A stretch of DNA of 55,597 bases, taken from contig JBEKFZ010000020.1 in assembly GCA_050013075.1 (NCBI GenBank), positions 1 through 55,597 of the forward strand. Reading direction: 5' to 3'. Shown one piece after another: positions 15,640 through 24,622 of the stretch (its first letter is position 1; each line of letters starts with the position of its first letter). The stretch comes from JBEKIK01 sp050013075 (GTDB taxonomy: Bacteria; Planctomycetota; Planctomycetia; Pirellulales; Thermoguttaceae). The notes beneath the pieces are model-generated. The model saw only the letters and a program-made list of their open reading frames with translations, was not told the DNA's origin and made no database searches. The translations under genes were made by a program, and so were the position numbers.

Positions 15640-15780
15640 CGTTTTGCTTCGCTCATCTTCACCCTTGCAGCGGCAGAAGCCTTCGCTTCATCCCCGAGAA
15701 AACGCGGTGTTCGAACCTATTACCAGAAGAGCCGTAATTCTTTATTGCACGCGGAACGTTATTAATCTAAACTAGAATAT

Positions 15781-16527
15781 ATGACTGAAGAAAAAATACG
15801 TCGTCGGGTTGCGTACGAGGCCGCTCGGTTGATCTACACCCAGGAGGAGACGGGCTACTTTCAGGCCAAGCAAAAGGCCGCCCGGCGAATCCGCGGCGTC
15901 GGCATCCATGCGGGCAAATTGCCCGGCGACGGGGAAATCCGCAAGCAAATCCCGGCCGTGGTCGAGGCCGTCGAATCGCTTAAACGCGATCATGCCCTAG
16001 CGCTAAAAAAAATCTCTAAAAAACATTCTTCCAAGAACGCGTCGTCCACGAACGAACCCATCGACCGGTTTCGCCTGTACGAGTTATTGCTCTTTCCCTT
16101 GGAAAACATAAAGGAAGATCCTAAAACGCATCCCGAAGGCGATGTTTTATATCACAGTTTGCAGGTTTTCGAGCTGGCCCGCGATGCCTTGCCTTACGAC
16201 GAAGAGTTCCTGCTTGCGGCATTGCTGCACGACGTTGGCAAGGCCATCGACTCGCGCGATCACGTGGCGGCCGGCCTGGAAGCTCTAAGCGGCCATATCA
16301 CGCCCCGCACCGCCTGGTTGATCGAACATCATACCGAGGCTTTATCGTTGCGAGGCGGCACGCTAGGCGCGCGTTCGCGCAGGCGATTGGAAGCCGGGGA
16401 AAGTTTCGAGGAACTTATGCTCCTGGCCGAATGCGACCGTCAAGGCCGGGCGGTCGGAAGGGCCGTGGCCGACGTGCCAGAGGCCCTGGCATACATCCGC
16501 GGCCTGGCCGAAACTTGCGGCGAATAA
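15781..16527 (+). CDS. HD-domain protein (predicted phosphohydrolase)
   Basis: 248 residues. The N-terminal 80 are basic and helical; the rest is an HD domain. Metal-binding residues seen: His in LYHSLQVF, the HD pair in ALLHDVGKAID (about 150-160), and later His/Asp residues (WLIEHHTEAL, LLAECDRQ). The domain type occurs in tRNA nucleotidyltransferases, (p)ppGpp hydrolases and nucleotide phosphohydrolases; no synthetase or transferase domain accompanies it, so the substrate is unknown. It starts 11 bases after a TAATCTAAACTAGAATA stretch and has no clear Shine-Dalgarno. Confidence 0.75.
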   Translation: MTEEKIRRRVAYEAARLIYTQEETGYFQAKQKAARRIRGVGIHAGKLPGDGEIRKQIPAVVEAVESLKRDHALALKKISKKHSSKNASSTNEPIDRFRLYELLLFPLENIKEDPKTHPEGDVLYHSLQVFELARDALPYDEEFLLAALLHDVGKAIDSRDHVAAGLEALSGHITPRTAWLIEHHTEALSLRGGTLGARSRRRLEAGESFEELMLLAECDRQGRAVGRAVADVPEALAYIRGLAETCGE

Positions 16528-16665
16528 TTTTTTATTAATCACAATTCAAATCCGTGCTCCACCGCATGTTTACCCTATGGGAAAACGTGCTGTGTTTGTC
16601 TCTGACCGCTCAGGTTTGAATTAGAATACGTATTCCATTGGTTCTTCGCGTCGGATAGGCTATTC

Positions 16666-18972
16666 ATGCCCAAGCGTAAAAAATCTTCCGATAAACACGC
16701 CACCGGAATCCGGCTGGAATCCCCTGGCACATCGGCAAAGGGCGTGTCGGCGGCAGCGGCGCTGATCGCCCTTGCCGCTTTGCTGGCTTACCTGCCCTCG
16801 CTTAGCGGCGGATTTGTCTGGGACGACGATCTCCTGCTGACAAACAACTACCTTATCAAGGCCTCCGACGGCCCGCACCGGTTCTGGTGCACCACGGAAG
16901 CGAAAGACTACTGGCCGGTAAGCAACACCACGTTCTGGATCGAGTGGCGGCTGTGGGAGATGAACCCGACGGGTTACCACGTCAGCAATCTGATATTGCA
17001 CGTCGTCGAGTCGCTTCTGATTTGGACCATCTTGCGGAAGTTGTCTATTCCCGGGGCTTTTTGGGCGGCCGTGATCTTTGCCGTGCATCCGGTGAACGTG
17101 GAGTCGGTAGCCTGGATCGCACAGCGGAAAAACACGATGGCGATGCTGTTCTTCCTGTTGTCGGTTCTGTGGTATCTGAAGGCCGAGACGCACACGGCAA
17201 GCGCGAGCATGGCCCTCGCGCCTTCCCACGGAGGACCGTGGGAACGAGTAAGCATGGAAATCTCCTCGCCACTCGCCACTCGCCACTCGCCACTTTGGTA
17301 TTGGCTGAGCCTGGCGGCGTTCGTATTGGCAATGCTCAGCAAGGGATCGGCGGCGGTTTTGCCCGCGCTGCTTTTGGGCATTGCGTGGTGGATGCGTTCA
17401 TCGGAGACCGTCCCAGTTTTAGAGTCAACGAAAATGGCAAAGAAGATGGGACTGTCTCCTTATATCCGGCGGGATTTGTTGCGAACCACGCCGTTTTTCG
17501 CGGTGGCAGTCGTGCTGGCCTGTTTGAACGTGTGGTTCCAAACACACGGCAGCGGAGAAGTGATCCGGACCGCCGGTTTCGCGGAGCGCCTGTTAGGGGC
17601 CGGGTGCGCGGTTTGGTTCTACCTTTACGAGGCCCTTTTGCCGATCAACCTGGCGCCCATCTATCCGCAATGGCACATTCAAATCGGCAATCCACTGTGG
17701 TGGCTGCCGCTCTCGGCGGTGTTAATCATTGCGGCGGCGCTATGGACGTATAGAGAAACCCGGGTTCGGCCCTTGCTGTTTGCCTGGGGGTTTTTCTGTG
17801 TGGCGCTAGTGCCGGTGTTGGGCTTTACGGACGTATTATTCATGCGATACTCGCTGGTGGCGGACCGTTATCAGCACATCGCCATTATCGGAGTGATTGC
17901 ACTGGCGGCGGCGGGCTTCAGCGCATGGCGTCAACGGACTCGGGCCGGAACGCACGGGGCGGCGACCGTCGTCGCCATAGCGGCAGTGGGAGTTCTCGCA
18001 TTTCTGACTTGGCGGCAAAACGAACGCTACCGGGACGAGATTGCACTGTACCAGGCAACGCTGGATAAAAATCCAAACAGTTGGATTGCCAATTACACGC
18101 TGGGTTTCGCGCTGGTTGAAAAAGGACGGCTTGAGGATGCGGTCGAACACTTCGAGAAAGCACTTCAGCTCAAAACCGACTTCCCCGAAGCCCACAATAA
18201 CCTGGGCGCGGTATTGGCCCGAACCGGCCGGCCCGGCGATGCGATCGAACATTTCCGGCAAGCCTTACGGTCGAGGCCCGATTACGTCGAGGCCCGCATC
18301 AACCTGGGTGCGGCTTTGGTCCAAACAGGTCGGTTTCCGGAGGCGATCCGACAGTACGAGCAAGTCCTGCTGCTCAGGCCCGACGACGTCGGGGCCTTAT
18401 ACAATATGGGCAACGTATTGGCCCAGACAAATCGGCTTCAGGAGGCAATCGATCTTTACAAACAAGCGCTACGGCTCAAACCCGATTATTCCCAGGCCGC
18501 CAACAACCTGGGCATCGCTCTGGTCAAACTCGGCCGGCTGCAGGAGGCTGCCGAATACTTTCAGCAAGCCTTGGTCCTAAAACCGGATAACCCCGAGGCT
18601 CTATACAATCTTGGCAATATATTGTTTAGAACGGGTCGGCTGCCGGAGGCGATCGCACGTTACGAACGGGCGCTGCAACTCAACCCCGAATATCTCGAGG
18701 CCCACAGGAATTTAGGCGACGCATTGCTTCAAACAGGCCGGCCCCGGGAGGCGATCGAACATTACCGGCAATTATTGCAGCTAAAATCCGACATACCCGC
18801 GGTTTATTACAATATGGCCTTGGCCTATGCACAGATGCGCCAATCCTCCGAGGCCATCGCCGCGGCCCGGCAGGCCCTGGAACTTGCCCGATCCCAGGGG
18901 CAGACCGGGCAAATCAAACAAATCGAAGATTGGTTGAATTCCTACCGCGCCGGCCTTACGAATCCCCCGTGA
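16666..18972 (+). CDS. GT-C-type membrane protein with C-terminal TPRs
   Basis: 768 residues. The N-terminal 450 form a polytopic membrane region of about ten helices, opening with GGFVWDDDLLLTNN, the first-loop acidic motif typical of GT-C (dolichol/polyprenol-phosphate sugar) glycosyltransferases and TMTC proteins. About eight TPRs follow (residues 465-750, for example NWIANYTLGFALVEKGRLED). Such planctomycete proteins are presumed to glycosylate exported proteins. An in-frame insertion around residues 182-207 carries a palindromic repeat (TTCCCACGG/CCGTGGGAA, 17223-17244) and a CACTCGC tandem repeat, lengthening a loop before a membrane helix. Confidence 0.75.
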   Translation: MPKRKKSSDKHATGIRLESPGTSAKGVSAAAALIALAALLAYLPSLSGGFVWDDDLLLTNNYLIKASDGPHRFWCTTEAKDYWPVSNTTFWIEWRLWEMNPTGYHVSNLILHVVESLLIWTILRKLSIPGAFWAAVIFAVHPVNVESVAWIAQRKNTMAMLFFLLSVLWYLKAETHTASASMALAPSHGGPWERVSMEISSPLATRHSPLWYWLSLAAFVLAMLSKGSAAVLPALLLGIAWWMRSSETVPVLESTKMAKKMGLSPYIRRDLLRTTPFFAVAVVLACLNVWFQTHGSGEVIRTAGFAERLLGAGCAVWFYLYEALLPINLAPIYPQWHIQIGNPLWWLPLSAVLIIAAALWTYRETRVRPLLFAWGFFCVALVPVLGFTDVLFMRYSLVADRYQHIAIIGVIALAAAGFSAWRQRTRAGTHGAATVVAIAAVGVLAFLTWRQNERYRDEIALYQATLDKNPNSWIANYTLGFALVEKGRLEDAVEHFEKALQLKTDFPEAHNNLGAVLARTGRPGDAIEHFRQALRSRPDYVEARINLGAALVQTGRFPEAIRQYEQVLLLRPDDVGALYNMGNVLAQTNRLQEAIDLYKQALRLKPDYSQAANNLGIALVKLGRLQEAAEYFQQALVLKPDNPEALYNLGNILFRTGRLPEAIARYERALQLNPEYLEAHRNLGDALLQTGRPREAIEHYRQLLQLKSDIPAVYYNMALAYAQMRQSSEAIAAARQALELARSQGQTGQIKQIEDWLNSYRAGLTNPP
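17223..17297. repeat. Palindrome and CACTCGC tandem inside a gene
   Basis: TTCCCACGG-AGGA-CCGTGGGAA at 17223-17244, then GCCACTC repeated about four times (17269-17295). The palindrome belongs to the family of 26041-26063 and 26121-26145, which lies between microcompartment genes. Here it is in frame and adds a loop to the GT-C/TPR protein. Confidence 0.65.
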
Positions 18973-18980
18973 CCAAGGCT

Positions 18981-20327
18981 CTATTCCCGTTCGACTTGGC
19001 ATTGGGACAGCGCCTTTCGTAATTTTTCGCCGCCATCGGCAGTAATTTCTGTTTGCCGAAGGGTAATCGTTTTGAGATTTTTTAACCTGTAAAGCCGGAC
19101 CAATCCGGCGTCGGAAATTTTCGCGGACGATAGGTCCAGGGTTTCCAGGCCGGTCATTTTGCCGAGATGTTCCAGGCCCGCATCGGTGATTTCGATTTCG
19201 GCGAGGTTAAGATATTTCAAGTTCGGCAGTTTAACGAGTTGCCGCAATCCGTTATCGGTAATTTTGGTCTGCGAAAGATTCAGCCATTGGAGATTGATCA
19301 TTTTGGATACGAGTATTAACGCCTCGTCGTTGGCGCCGGTTCCATTGAGATCGAGTTTTTTCAGGTTCACGGCCCAGGCCAGGTTCGCCAGCCCTGAGCC
19401 GCTTATGGGCGTATCGCGCATGGAAAGCTGCTTGAGTTTTTTAAGGCCTTTTAGATAATCCAGCCCGTCGTCCGACACGCTGTAGCAGCGGAAGATAGTG
19501 AGGTCTTCCAGGTCGGGCATGTTTTCCAAAACCTTCAATCCCATATCGGTGCAAGTGCAATCCTCGATCGACAGCGACGTCAGTTTGGTCATCCCGGCAA
19601 GATGGGCCAGGCCGGCGTCGGTCACGGCCGGGTTTTGAAGTTTCAAAGTCTTCAGTTCGGTTAGACCCTTAAGATGCTCCAAACCGGCGTCGCCGATCCT
19701 TGAGCATCCGCGTAAATCCAAGAGCCTTAGTTTGTCCATGCCTTTAAGTTCCGCCAATGCCGCATTGCCGATGTTGTTATACAACAACGAAAGATTTTGC
19801 AACTGCCGCAAGTCCTTGACCACCGCCAGGCCGGCGTCGGTCATTCGCGAAGTACGGCGGAGATTGAGCAACTTGAGATTGGGGAGTTTTTTGAGCACCA
19901 AGAGCCCTTTGTCTGTAAGCGCGGTATTTTCCAGCACCAATTGATTGAGGTCCGGAAAGGCCGCGAGCCGGGCCGCCCCTTCATCGCTGATTTTTGCGCC
20001 CCACAACGATATTTTTTGAATCCCCGAAAGCGCCGTAAATGTTTCGACGTCCCGATCGCTCGCCTGGCGCTCCAAAAGATCGATGCCGATGACTTTTCCA
20101 TTTGCGTCATATTCAACGGCGCCGTGCAACTCCCCGACGCGTTTGATCGCGGTTGCCGCGGCGTCGTTTTCGGTTTTTGCATCGGCCGCGGGCAATTTAT
20201 CTCCGGTTTTATGCCGCGTTTCGGCGGCTTTCCGTGTTTGCTCGGCCGCGGCTTTGCACTCGGGGACGGTCCGTCCCGGAAGACAAATCGCACTAAAAAC
20301 AAGCATCGCGAATAAACGACGATACAC
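18981..20327 (-). CDS. Secreted leucine-rich-repeat protein
   Basis: 448 residues from a GTG at 20327, chosen for the AAGGAG ribosome site 8-9 bases upstream. Signal peptide (RRLFAMLVFSAICLPG) followed by a Lys/Ala-rich linker, then about 13 repeats of 24 residues of the type LTDKGLLVLKKLPNLKLLNL, a ribonuclease-inhibitor/cysteine-containing-like LRR solenoid. Proteins of this type are abundant in planctomycetes and generally mediate protein contacts; no catalytic domain is present. It is convergent with the GT-C/TPR gene, 8 bases apart. Confidence 0.82.
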   Translation of the reverse strand: MYRRLFAMLVFSAICLPGRTVPECKAAAEQTRKAAETRHKTGDKLPAADAKTENDAAATAIKRVGELHGAVEYDANGKVIGIDLLERQASDRDVETFTALSGIQKISLWGAKISDEGAARLAAFPDLNQLVLENTALTDKGLLVLKKLPNLKLLNLRRTSRMTDAGLAVVKDLRQLQNLSLLYNNIGNAALAELKGMDKLRLLDLRGCSRIGDAGLEHLKGLTELKTLKLQNPAVTDAGLAHLAGMTKLTSLSIEDCTCTDMGLKVLENMPDLEDLTIFRCYSVSDDGLDYLKGLKKLKQLSMRDTPISGSGLANLAWAVNLKKLDLNGTGANDEALILVSKMINLQWLNLSQTKITDNGLRQLVKLPNLKYLNLAEIEITDAGLEHLGKMTGLETLDLSSAKISDAGLVRLYRLKNLKTITLRQTEITADGGEKLRKALSQCQVERE

Positions 20328-20614
20328 CGAACCGCTCCTTTTCGAATATCGTAATGATATTTGGCCGTCAATGTATCACGGCATACCACAGCCTAACTGA
20401 GAGAAACCCGGATGGCAATCCTCCCTCAATGTTGGTGGTAATAATATGCCGTCGAAGATTGCCTGATCCAAGAACGTCTGACAAATTGCGATTTATATGC
20501 TTCTTCCATCTTGCCGTTTTACGTTTAACAGTTTAACCTGATGTGCACGGTATAGTCCACTGCCTACCGAGCATTTCCCACCATAGCGCCATTGCCCAAC
20601 AGGAGTTTAAGGCC
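20328..20614. other. Divergent promoter region
   Basis: It lies between the LRR gene (minus) and the oxidoreductase (plus), so should hold both promoters. No strong -35/-10 pair stands out. AGGAG at 20601-20605 is the ribosome site of the oxidoreductase. Confidence 0.4.
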
Positions 20615-21976
20615 ATGTCAAATAGATCGAATCGTCGCCAATTTTTACAAAGTACGGCTTTAACCGGCATCGGCTTTTGGATTGCCGCGCATAGCAAAGC
20701 GGAAGAGAGTAAATCGCCAAACGAGCGCGTTGCCATAGCCGGCATCGGACTGGGCAACCAAGGCAATACGGATACGGATAACGTGAGCAAACTTGGAGAC
20801 ATGGTCGCCATTTGCGACGTGGACGAAACTCGGCTTAACAAGGCCGGCGACAGGAAATTTCCCAAGGCCCAGCGATATACCGATTTCCGCAAGATGCTTG
20901 ACGAGATGGATAAAAGCATCGACGCCGTTACGATCAGCACTCCAGATCATATCCACGCACCTGTCGCTTTGAAGGCCATGCGCATGGGCAAGCACTGCTA
21001 TTGCCAGAAACCCATGACGCGCAGCCTGTACGAAGCCCGGCTGATGGCCAAGGTCGCCCGGGATATGAAAGTCGCCACCCAAATGGGCAACCAGATGACG
21101 GCCAATCCATCACTTCGAAAAGCCGTGGCACTCATCCAGGCCGGTAGGCTCGGCGTGCCCAAGGAAGTCCACGTCTGGACGAATCGGCCTATATGGCCGC
21201 AAGGCATTCCAAGACCCGAACCCGGCACTTGCCCCAACTCGTTAAACTGGGATCTTTGGATCGGGCCGGCCCCAATGCGACCCTATGCCGAAGGCTACCA
21301 TCCCCGTAACTGGCGCGGTTGGTGGGACTTCGGCACCGGGGCACTCGGCGACATGGCCTGCCATACCGTTAACATGCCGTATTGGGCGTTCGATCTTCGC
21401 GACCCGATCACTGTCCAGGCTGAAACTTCGGGCCACAATAAAGACAGCTACCCGTCGTCTTCTAAAATCGTTTATGAATTCGCCGCCACCGACAAACGCC
21501 CGGCCGTAAAATTATACTGGTACGACGGCGGCAACCTGCCCGACGAACACGTCATCGGGCCAATGTATGATCTCTACAAGAAAGAGATCGGAAAAGACAA
21601 AAAATTCCTGATAAGCGGGTGCATAGTCATTGGCGAAAAGGATACCCTATATGTTCCCGGCGACTACGCGGAAGAATCCATGAAACTCTCAGGCGATAAG
21701 CCGCTTCCTGAAGTGCAATTCGTCAAATCGCCCGGCCACTACGAAGAATGGATCCGGGCCATCAAAGGCGGCGAGCCGGCCAAGTCGAATTTCCCCGACT
21801 ATTCCGGACCGTTGACCGAAACCGTGCTCTTGGGCAACCTTGCCGTATGGGTGGCCGACAAAGGGCGCGGCGAAAAAATCGAGTGGGACGCCAAAAACCT
21901 CGAATGCACCAACATCAAGGGATTGGAACCGCTCATCAAGCCCAACTACCGAAGAGGTTATACGCTGGATGTGTAA
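20615..21976 (+). CDS. Tat-exported Gfo/Idh/MocA family oxidoreductase
   Basis: 453 residues from ATG 20615 (AGGAG upstream). The Tat signal is NRRQFLQSTALTGIGFWI. A Rossmann domain follows (VAIAGIGLGNQGNTD, then VAICDVDETRLNK), with the family EKP-equivalent written CQKPMTRS in place of EKPMA, and the C-terminal beta-sheet domain (WWDFGTGALGDMACH). Such NAD(P)-dependent enzymes oxidise, reduce or epimerise sugars and polyols; planctomycetes have many exported copies. The substrate cannot be assigned. It is convergent with the microcompartment locus, 18 bases away. Confidence 0.83.
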   Translation: MSNRSNRRQFLQSTALTGIGFWIAAHSKAEESKSPNERVAIAGIGLGNQGNTDTDNVSKLGDMVAICDVDETRLNKAGDRKFPKAQRYTDFRKMLDEMDKSIDAVTISTPDHIHAPVALKAMRMGKHCYCQKPMTRSLYEARLMAKVARDMKVATQMGNQMTANPSLRKAVALIQAGRLGVPKEVHVWTNRPIWPQGIPRPEPGTCPNSLNWDLWIGPAPMRPYAEGYHPRNWRGWWDFGTGALGDMACHTVNMPYWAFDLRDPITVQAETSGHNKDSYPSSSKIVYEFAATDKRPAVKLYWYDGGNLPDEHVIGPMYDLYKKEIGKDKKFLISGCIVIGEKDTLYVPGDYAEESMKLSGDKPLPEVQFVKSPGHYEEWIRAIKGGEPAKSNFPDYSGPLTETVLLGNLAVWVADKGRGEKIEWDAKNLECTNIKGLEPLIKPNYRRGYTLDV

Positions 21977-21994
21977 TCGCCGCGCGTGCGCCGC

Positions 21995-22921
21995 TTAAAA
22001 CTTCACGCTTTCAAGCGTTTGCCGCAGCACCTCGGCGCTATTGCGCAGCGATTGCAACTCCTTGGGCCATAGTTCGATTTCGCACGTGCCCAGGATGCCG
22101 TTGCGGCCGACGACGGTGGGCACGGAGATCGACACGTCGCGCAAACCGTAACAGCCTTTTTGCATACTGGAAACCGGTAATATCCGCCGGCTATCCAGCA
22201 CAATGGCGTGAATCACCTCGGCAATCGCCAGCCCCACGGCAAAACCGGCGCCGCCCTTTTTCTTGATTACATCGGCGCCCGACGTTTTGGTTCGGGCAAA
22301 GATCTCGCCGGCTATCTGCGGGGTCCAGGCCGGATGTTTTTCCAAGGGCAGTCCGGCCACCGTCGCCCCGGACCAGATGGGCACCATGCTGTTGCCGTGT
22401 TCACCCAGGATCAAGGCCGATACCTGCGTGGCCGCCGCCGATAGTTTCGCGGCAATCAGGCTGCGCAGCCGGATCGTATCCAAGAGCGTGCCCAGCCCGA
22501 TAACCTTTCCCGGCGGCAACCCCAGGCGCTTGGCCGCCGCGAAAGTGAGAATATCGACCGGATTGGATACCACGAGAATCAGGGCGTCCTTGCCGAGAGG
22601 GGCTTTTTGCACATCTTCGAGAATGCCGTTGAACAAAGCCACGTTGCGGTTGATCAAATCCAACCGGCTTTCGTCGGGCTTGCGGCGCAGTCCGGCCGTG
22701 ATGCAAATGCAATCGCTATCGGCAATCTGTTCGTAGCCGCCGGCGTGAATTACCTGGTCGGCCGTGACCGAGGAACCGTGCATCAGATCGAGCGCCTGTC
22801 CTTCGGACAACTCGGCATTGACGTCCAACAAGGCGATTTCCCGGACCAGCTTGCCAGTCTGCAAGGCAAACGCCGCACACGAGCCGACCAATCCTCCGCC
22901 GCCGATAATGCTGATTTTCAT
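21995..22921 (-). CDS. Lactate/malate dehydrogenase family protein of the BMC locus
   Basis: 308 residues. NAD-binding GGGGLVGS at the N-terminus; substrate loop RRKPDESRLDL near residue 80-90; catalytic His in GEHGNSM near 180; LDH-like GLGTLLDTIRLR. In the specificity position the loop has Arg (RKP, malate-like) rather than Gln (QKP, lactate-like), whereas other features are lactate-type. In PV microcompartment loci a dehydrogenase of this family is proposed to interconvert a lactaldehyde-derived product and recycle NAD(H). It is the last gene of the minus-strand locus, separated from the aldolase by a toxin-antitoxin pair. Ribosome site AAGGAAAAAG. Confidence 0.8.
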   Translation of the reverse strand: MKISIIGGGGLVGSCAAFALQTGKLVREIALLDVNAELSEGQALDLMHGSSVTADQVIHAGGYEQIADSDCICITAGLRRKPDESRLDLINRNVALFNGILEDVQKAPLGKDALILVVSNPVDILTFAAAKRLGLPPGKVIGLGTLLDTIRLRSLIAAKLSAAATQVSALILGEHGNSMVPIWSGATVAGLPLEKHPAWTPQIAGEIFARTKTSGADVIKKKGGAGFAVGLAIAEVIHAIVLDSRRILPVSSMQKGCYGLRDVSISVPTVVGRNGILGTCEIELWPKELQSLRNSAEVLRQTLESVKF

Positions 22922-22942
22922 GTATATTCTTTTTCCTTGTTC

Positions 22943-23206
22943 CTATTTTTGTGCGATGATCTTTTCATACTCATCATGTTTGCCGATCCAGAACCAAAAG
23001 AACATGTCTCCTTCCAGAAGGGCCATAGCCCGAAATCCCGAATCTATCCTCAAAGACCATGCTTGACCGACCTTCTTAAAACAGAGGGAGGGGTGTTTCT
23101 GATTACTCTTCCATAAATGATAGACTTTCCTCGCCCTCTGCTTTACTTCCGGCGGCAAACAGGCATAGGATTTCCAGAATTCAGAAGTTGTCGAGGACTT
23201 CATCAA
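22943..23206 (-). CDS. RelE/HigB-type toxin
   Basis: 87 residues. The motif set FWKSYACLPPEVKQRARKVY, HPSLCFKKVG, WSLRIDSGFRAMALLEGD, and the end FWFWIGKHDEYEKI is that of RelE-superfamily mRNA interferases; the final HDEYE is characteristic of the subgroup. It overlaps the antitoxin gene by 26 bases, as in many antitoxin-first type II modules. It probably cleaves mRNA on ribosomes when released from its antitoxin. No known function in sugar metabolism; it is a passenger in the microcompartment locus. Confidence 0.78.
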   Translation of the reverse strand: MMKSSTTSEFWKSYACLPPEVKQRARKVYHLWKSNQKHPSLCFKKVGQAWSLRIDSGFRAMALLEGDMFFWFWIGKHDEYEKIIAQK

Positions 23207-23417
23207 GCGGTTTTGTCCTGCCGGAGGAAATATCCTTGCGCGCCCGGTCGATTATATCCTGCAAACGACCACCGGGAAGACAGTCTTGCTCCATTTCCTT
23301 GTCCCATTCGTCAGATTGCTGTATTTCATAGTCAGCCAACCAAACCAGAAACTCATCGAGTTGAGCCCTGGGAAGGGATCGGATTTGGTCAGCGATTTTC
23401 TCGACTATAGCAGTCAT
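23181..23417 (-). CDS. Antitoxin of the RelE-type module
   Basis: 78 residues: a helical N-terminal part (IVEKIADQIRSLPRAQLDEF), then DEWDKEMEQDCLPGGRLQDI and a C-terminal ARKDISSGRTKPL segment. This is the pattern of the small antitoxin usually found before this RelE subgroup; it should neutralise the toxin by wrapping it with its C-terminal tail. No Shine-Dalgarno precedes the ATG; a TATAAT box sits 10 bases upstream, suggesting leaderless or short-leader translation. Confidence 0.75.
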   Translation of the reverse strand: MTAIVEKIADQIRSLPRAQLDEFLVWLADYEIQQSDEWDKEMEQDCLPGGRLQDIIDRARKDISSGRTKPLDEVLDNF

Positions 23418-23427
23418 AACGTTTTAA

Positions 23428-23455
23428 TTATAACACCAATGGCTGAAAAATACAA
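23428..23455 (-). promoter_or_regulatory. Promoter of the toxin-antitoxin pair
   Basis: On the minus strand TTGTAT (23450-23455), 16-base spacer, TATAAT (23428-23433). The expected start falls within a few bases of the antitoxin ATG at 23417, so the module can be expressed independently of the microcompartment genes. Confidence 0.5.
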
Positions 23456-23475
23456 ATCCCCATTAGTTGAGAATT

Positions 23476-24366
23476 TTAATGCCGGCTTAACATCGCCATC
23501 ACCTTGTCGGTGACGGCCTGAATCAGGGCTTCTTGTTCGGCGGTGGCGGTTGCCGCGAGTGCCGGAGAAGATGAAGAATCGGCGGCAGGTTCCCCGGATG
23601 ATGCTTTTTTCCCGTCGAACGAAGGCGGCTGGAATAATTTTGGGGCCACGCCCGTGTCTTTCCAGCTTTCGCGGAACACGTCGTTGGCGCAGATGTCGCA
23701 GTTCTTCATTTCCAAGCGCGGATCGGCAAAGCCCCACTTGCCTTTCAGCTCAAGAAGGGCCTTGGCCTCCGGCTCGGTGAAGTAATTGATGTTGCCCAAA
23801 CCCCGGGCGAGCATCAACATGCGGCAGTAGGCATCGAGTATCTCCGTCCACCAAAAGGCCTTTTCCACCGTCTCGCCGAAACTGACCGTGCCGTGATTGG
23901 CCAAAATAATTACGTTCGTCTTATGCACGAAAGGCAGGATCGTATTGGCAAATTCCTTTCCGCCGGGAATTTCGTACTTGGTTATCGGCACGTCGCCTAA
24001 AAATATTTCCACTTCCGGCAATACGCACTGCGGCACAGGCTCCCGGGCGATGCCGAACGCCGTGGCATGCGGCGGATGGCAGTGCACGATCGACTTTATC
24101 TCCGGCCGCTCCTTCATGATCGCCAGGTGCAGCATGATCTCGCTGGTCCGTTTACGCTTGCCCGAGACCTGCTTGCCTTCCATGTCTACGATGCACAAAT
24201 CGTCGGGTTTCATATAACCCTTGCAGATCATCGTGGGCGTGCAGAGCACCTGGTTATCGGCTATCCGGTAAGAGATATTGCCGTCGTTGGCGGCCGCAAA
24301 GCCCTTTTTATAGAGCCGGTCGCCGATGTCGCAGATTTCTTGTTTGATTTTTTGCAGGTTCAACAT
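23476..24366 (-). CDS. Class II aldolase with encapsulation peptide (BMC cargo)
   Basis: 296 residues. Residues 1-215 are a class II aldolase/adducin fold: GNISYR near 29, catalytic-site HCHPPHATAF near 95 supplying two zinc His, and ILANHGTVSFG near 153 with the third His. Family reaction: retro-aldol cleavage of fuculose-1-P or rhamnulose-1-P to DHAP and L-lactaldehyde. After a Ser/Pro/Ala-rich linker comes the amphipathic C-terminal helix EQEALIQAVTDKVMAMLSRH, the type of encapsulation peptide that targets this aldolase to PV microcompartments. GAGGAAAACC ribosome site. The kinase and isomerase for the sugar are not in the window. Confidence 0.88.
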   Translation of the reverse strand: MLNLQKIKQEICDIGDRLYKKGFAAANDGNISYRIADNQVLCTPTMICKGYMKPDDLCIVDMEGKQVSGKRKRTSEIMLHLAIMKERPEIKSIVHCHPPHATAFGIAREPVPQCVLPEVEIFLGDVPITKYEIPGGKEFANTILPFVHKTNVIILANHGTVSFGETVEKAFWWTEILDAYCRMLMLARGLGNINYFTEPEAKALLELKGKWGFADPRLEMKNCDICANDVFRESWKDTGVAPKLFQPPSFDGKKASSGEPAADSSSSPALAATATAEQEALIQAVTDKVMAMLSRH

Positions 24367-24447
24367 GGTTTTCCTCGGGTGTAGTTTTAAGTCGTAAGTT
24401 TTCAGTTTTTATCAAACACAACTTAAAACTTATAACTGATAATTGGA

Positions 24448-24606
24448 GTTTTGCAAAAAACAAAAACATAGTTCCCTCTCCCACTGGGAGAGGGTTAGGG
24501 TGAGGGCTTTTGGGCGAAAAATGTCTTGCCTCATTTATGTGACTTTCCCACGCCCTCACCCCCAGCCCCTCTCCCAAAGGGCGAGGGGAACAATTTGCAA
24601 AACTCC
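24448..24606. repeat. 150-base interspersed element, copy 2
   Basis: Starts GTTTTGCAAAA, ends AATTTGCAAAAC, with CCCTCTCCC / GGGAGAGGG inner arms as in copy 1 at 3091-3264. It sits between the third BMC-P gene and the aldolase. Upstream (24382-24447) are AACTTATAACTGATAA-type words. Confidence 0.7.
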
Positions 24607-24622
24607 TGTGATAACTTAAAAC

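Larger units (their letters stand above)
15498..15780. other. Gap between PEP-CTERM remnant and HD protein
   Basis: No gene is supported. It holds two terminator-like hairpins (15529-15558 and 15599-15639) listed separately. The 125-codon plus frame crossing it (15398-15775) is a chance frame over the remnant and hairpins. Confidence 0.55.

Noticed and set aside
15398..15775. 125-codon plus-strand ORF
   Set aside because: It reads out of frame over the PEP-CTERM remnant and two terminator hairpins.
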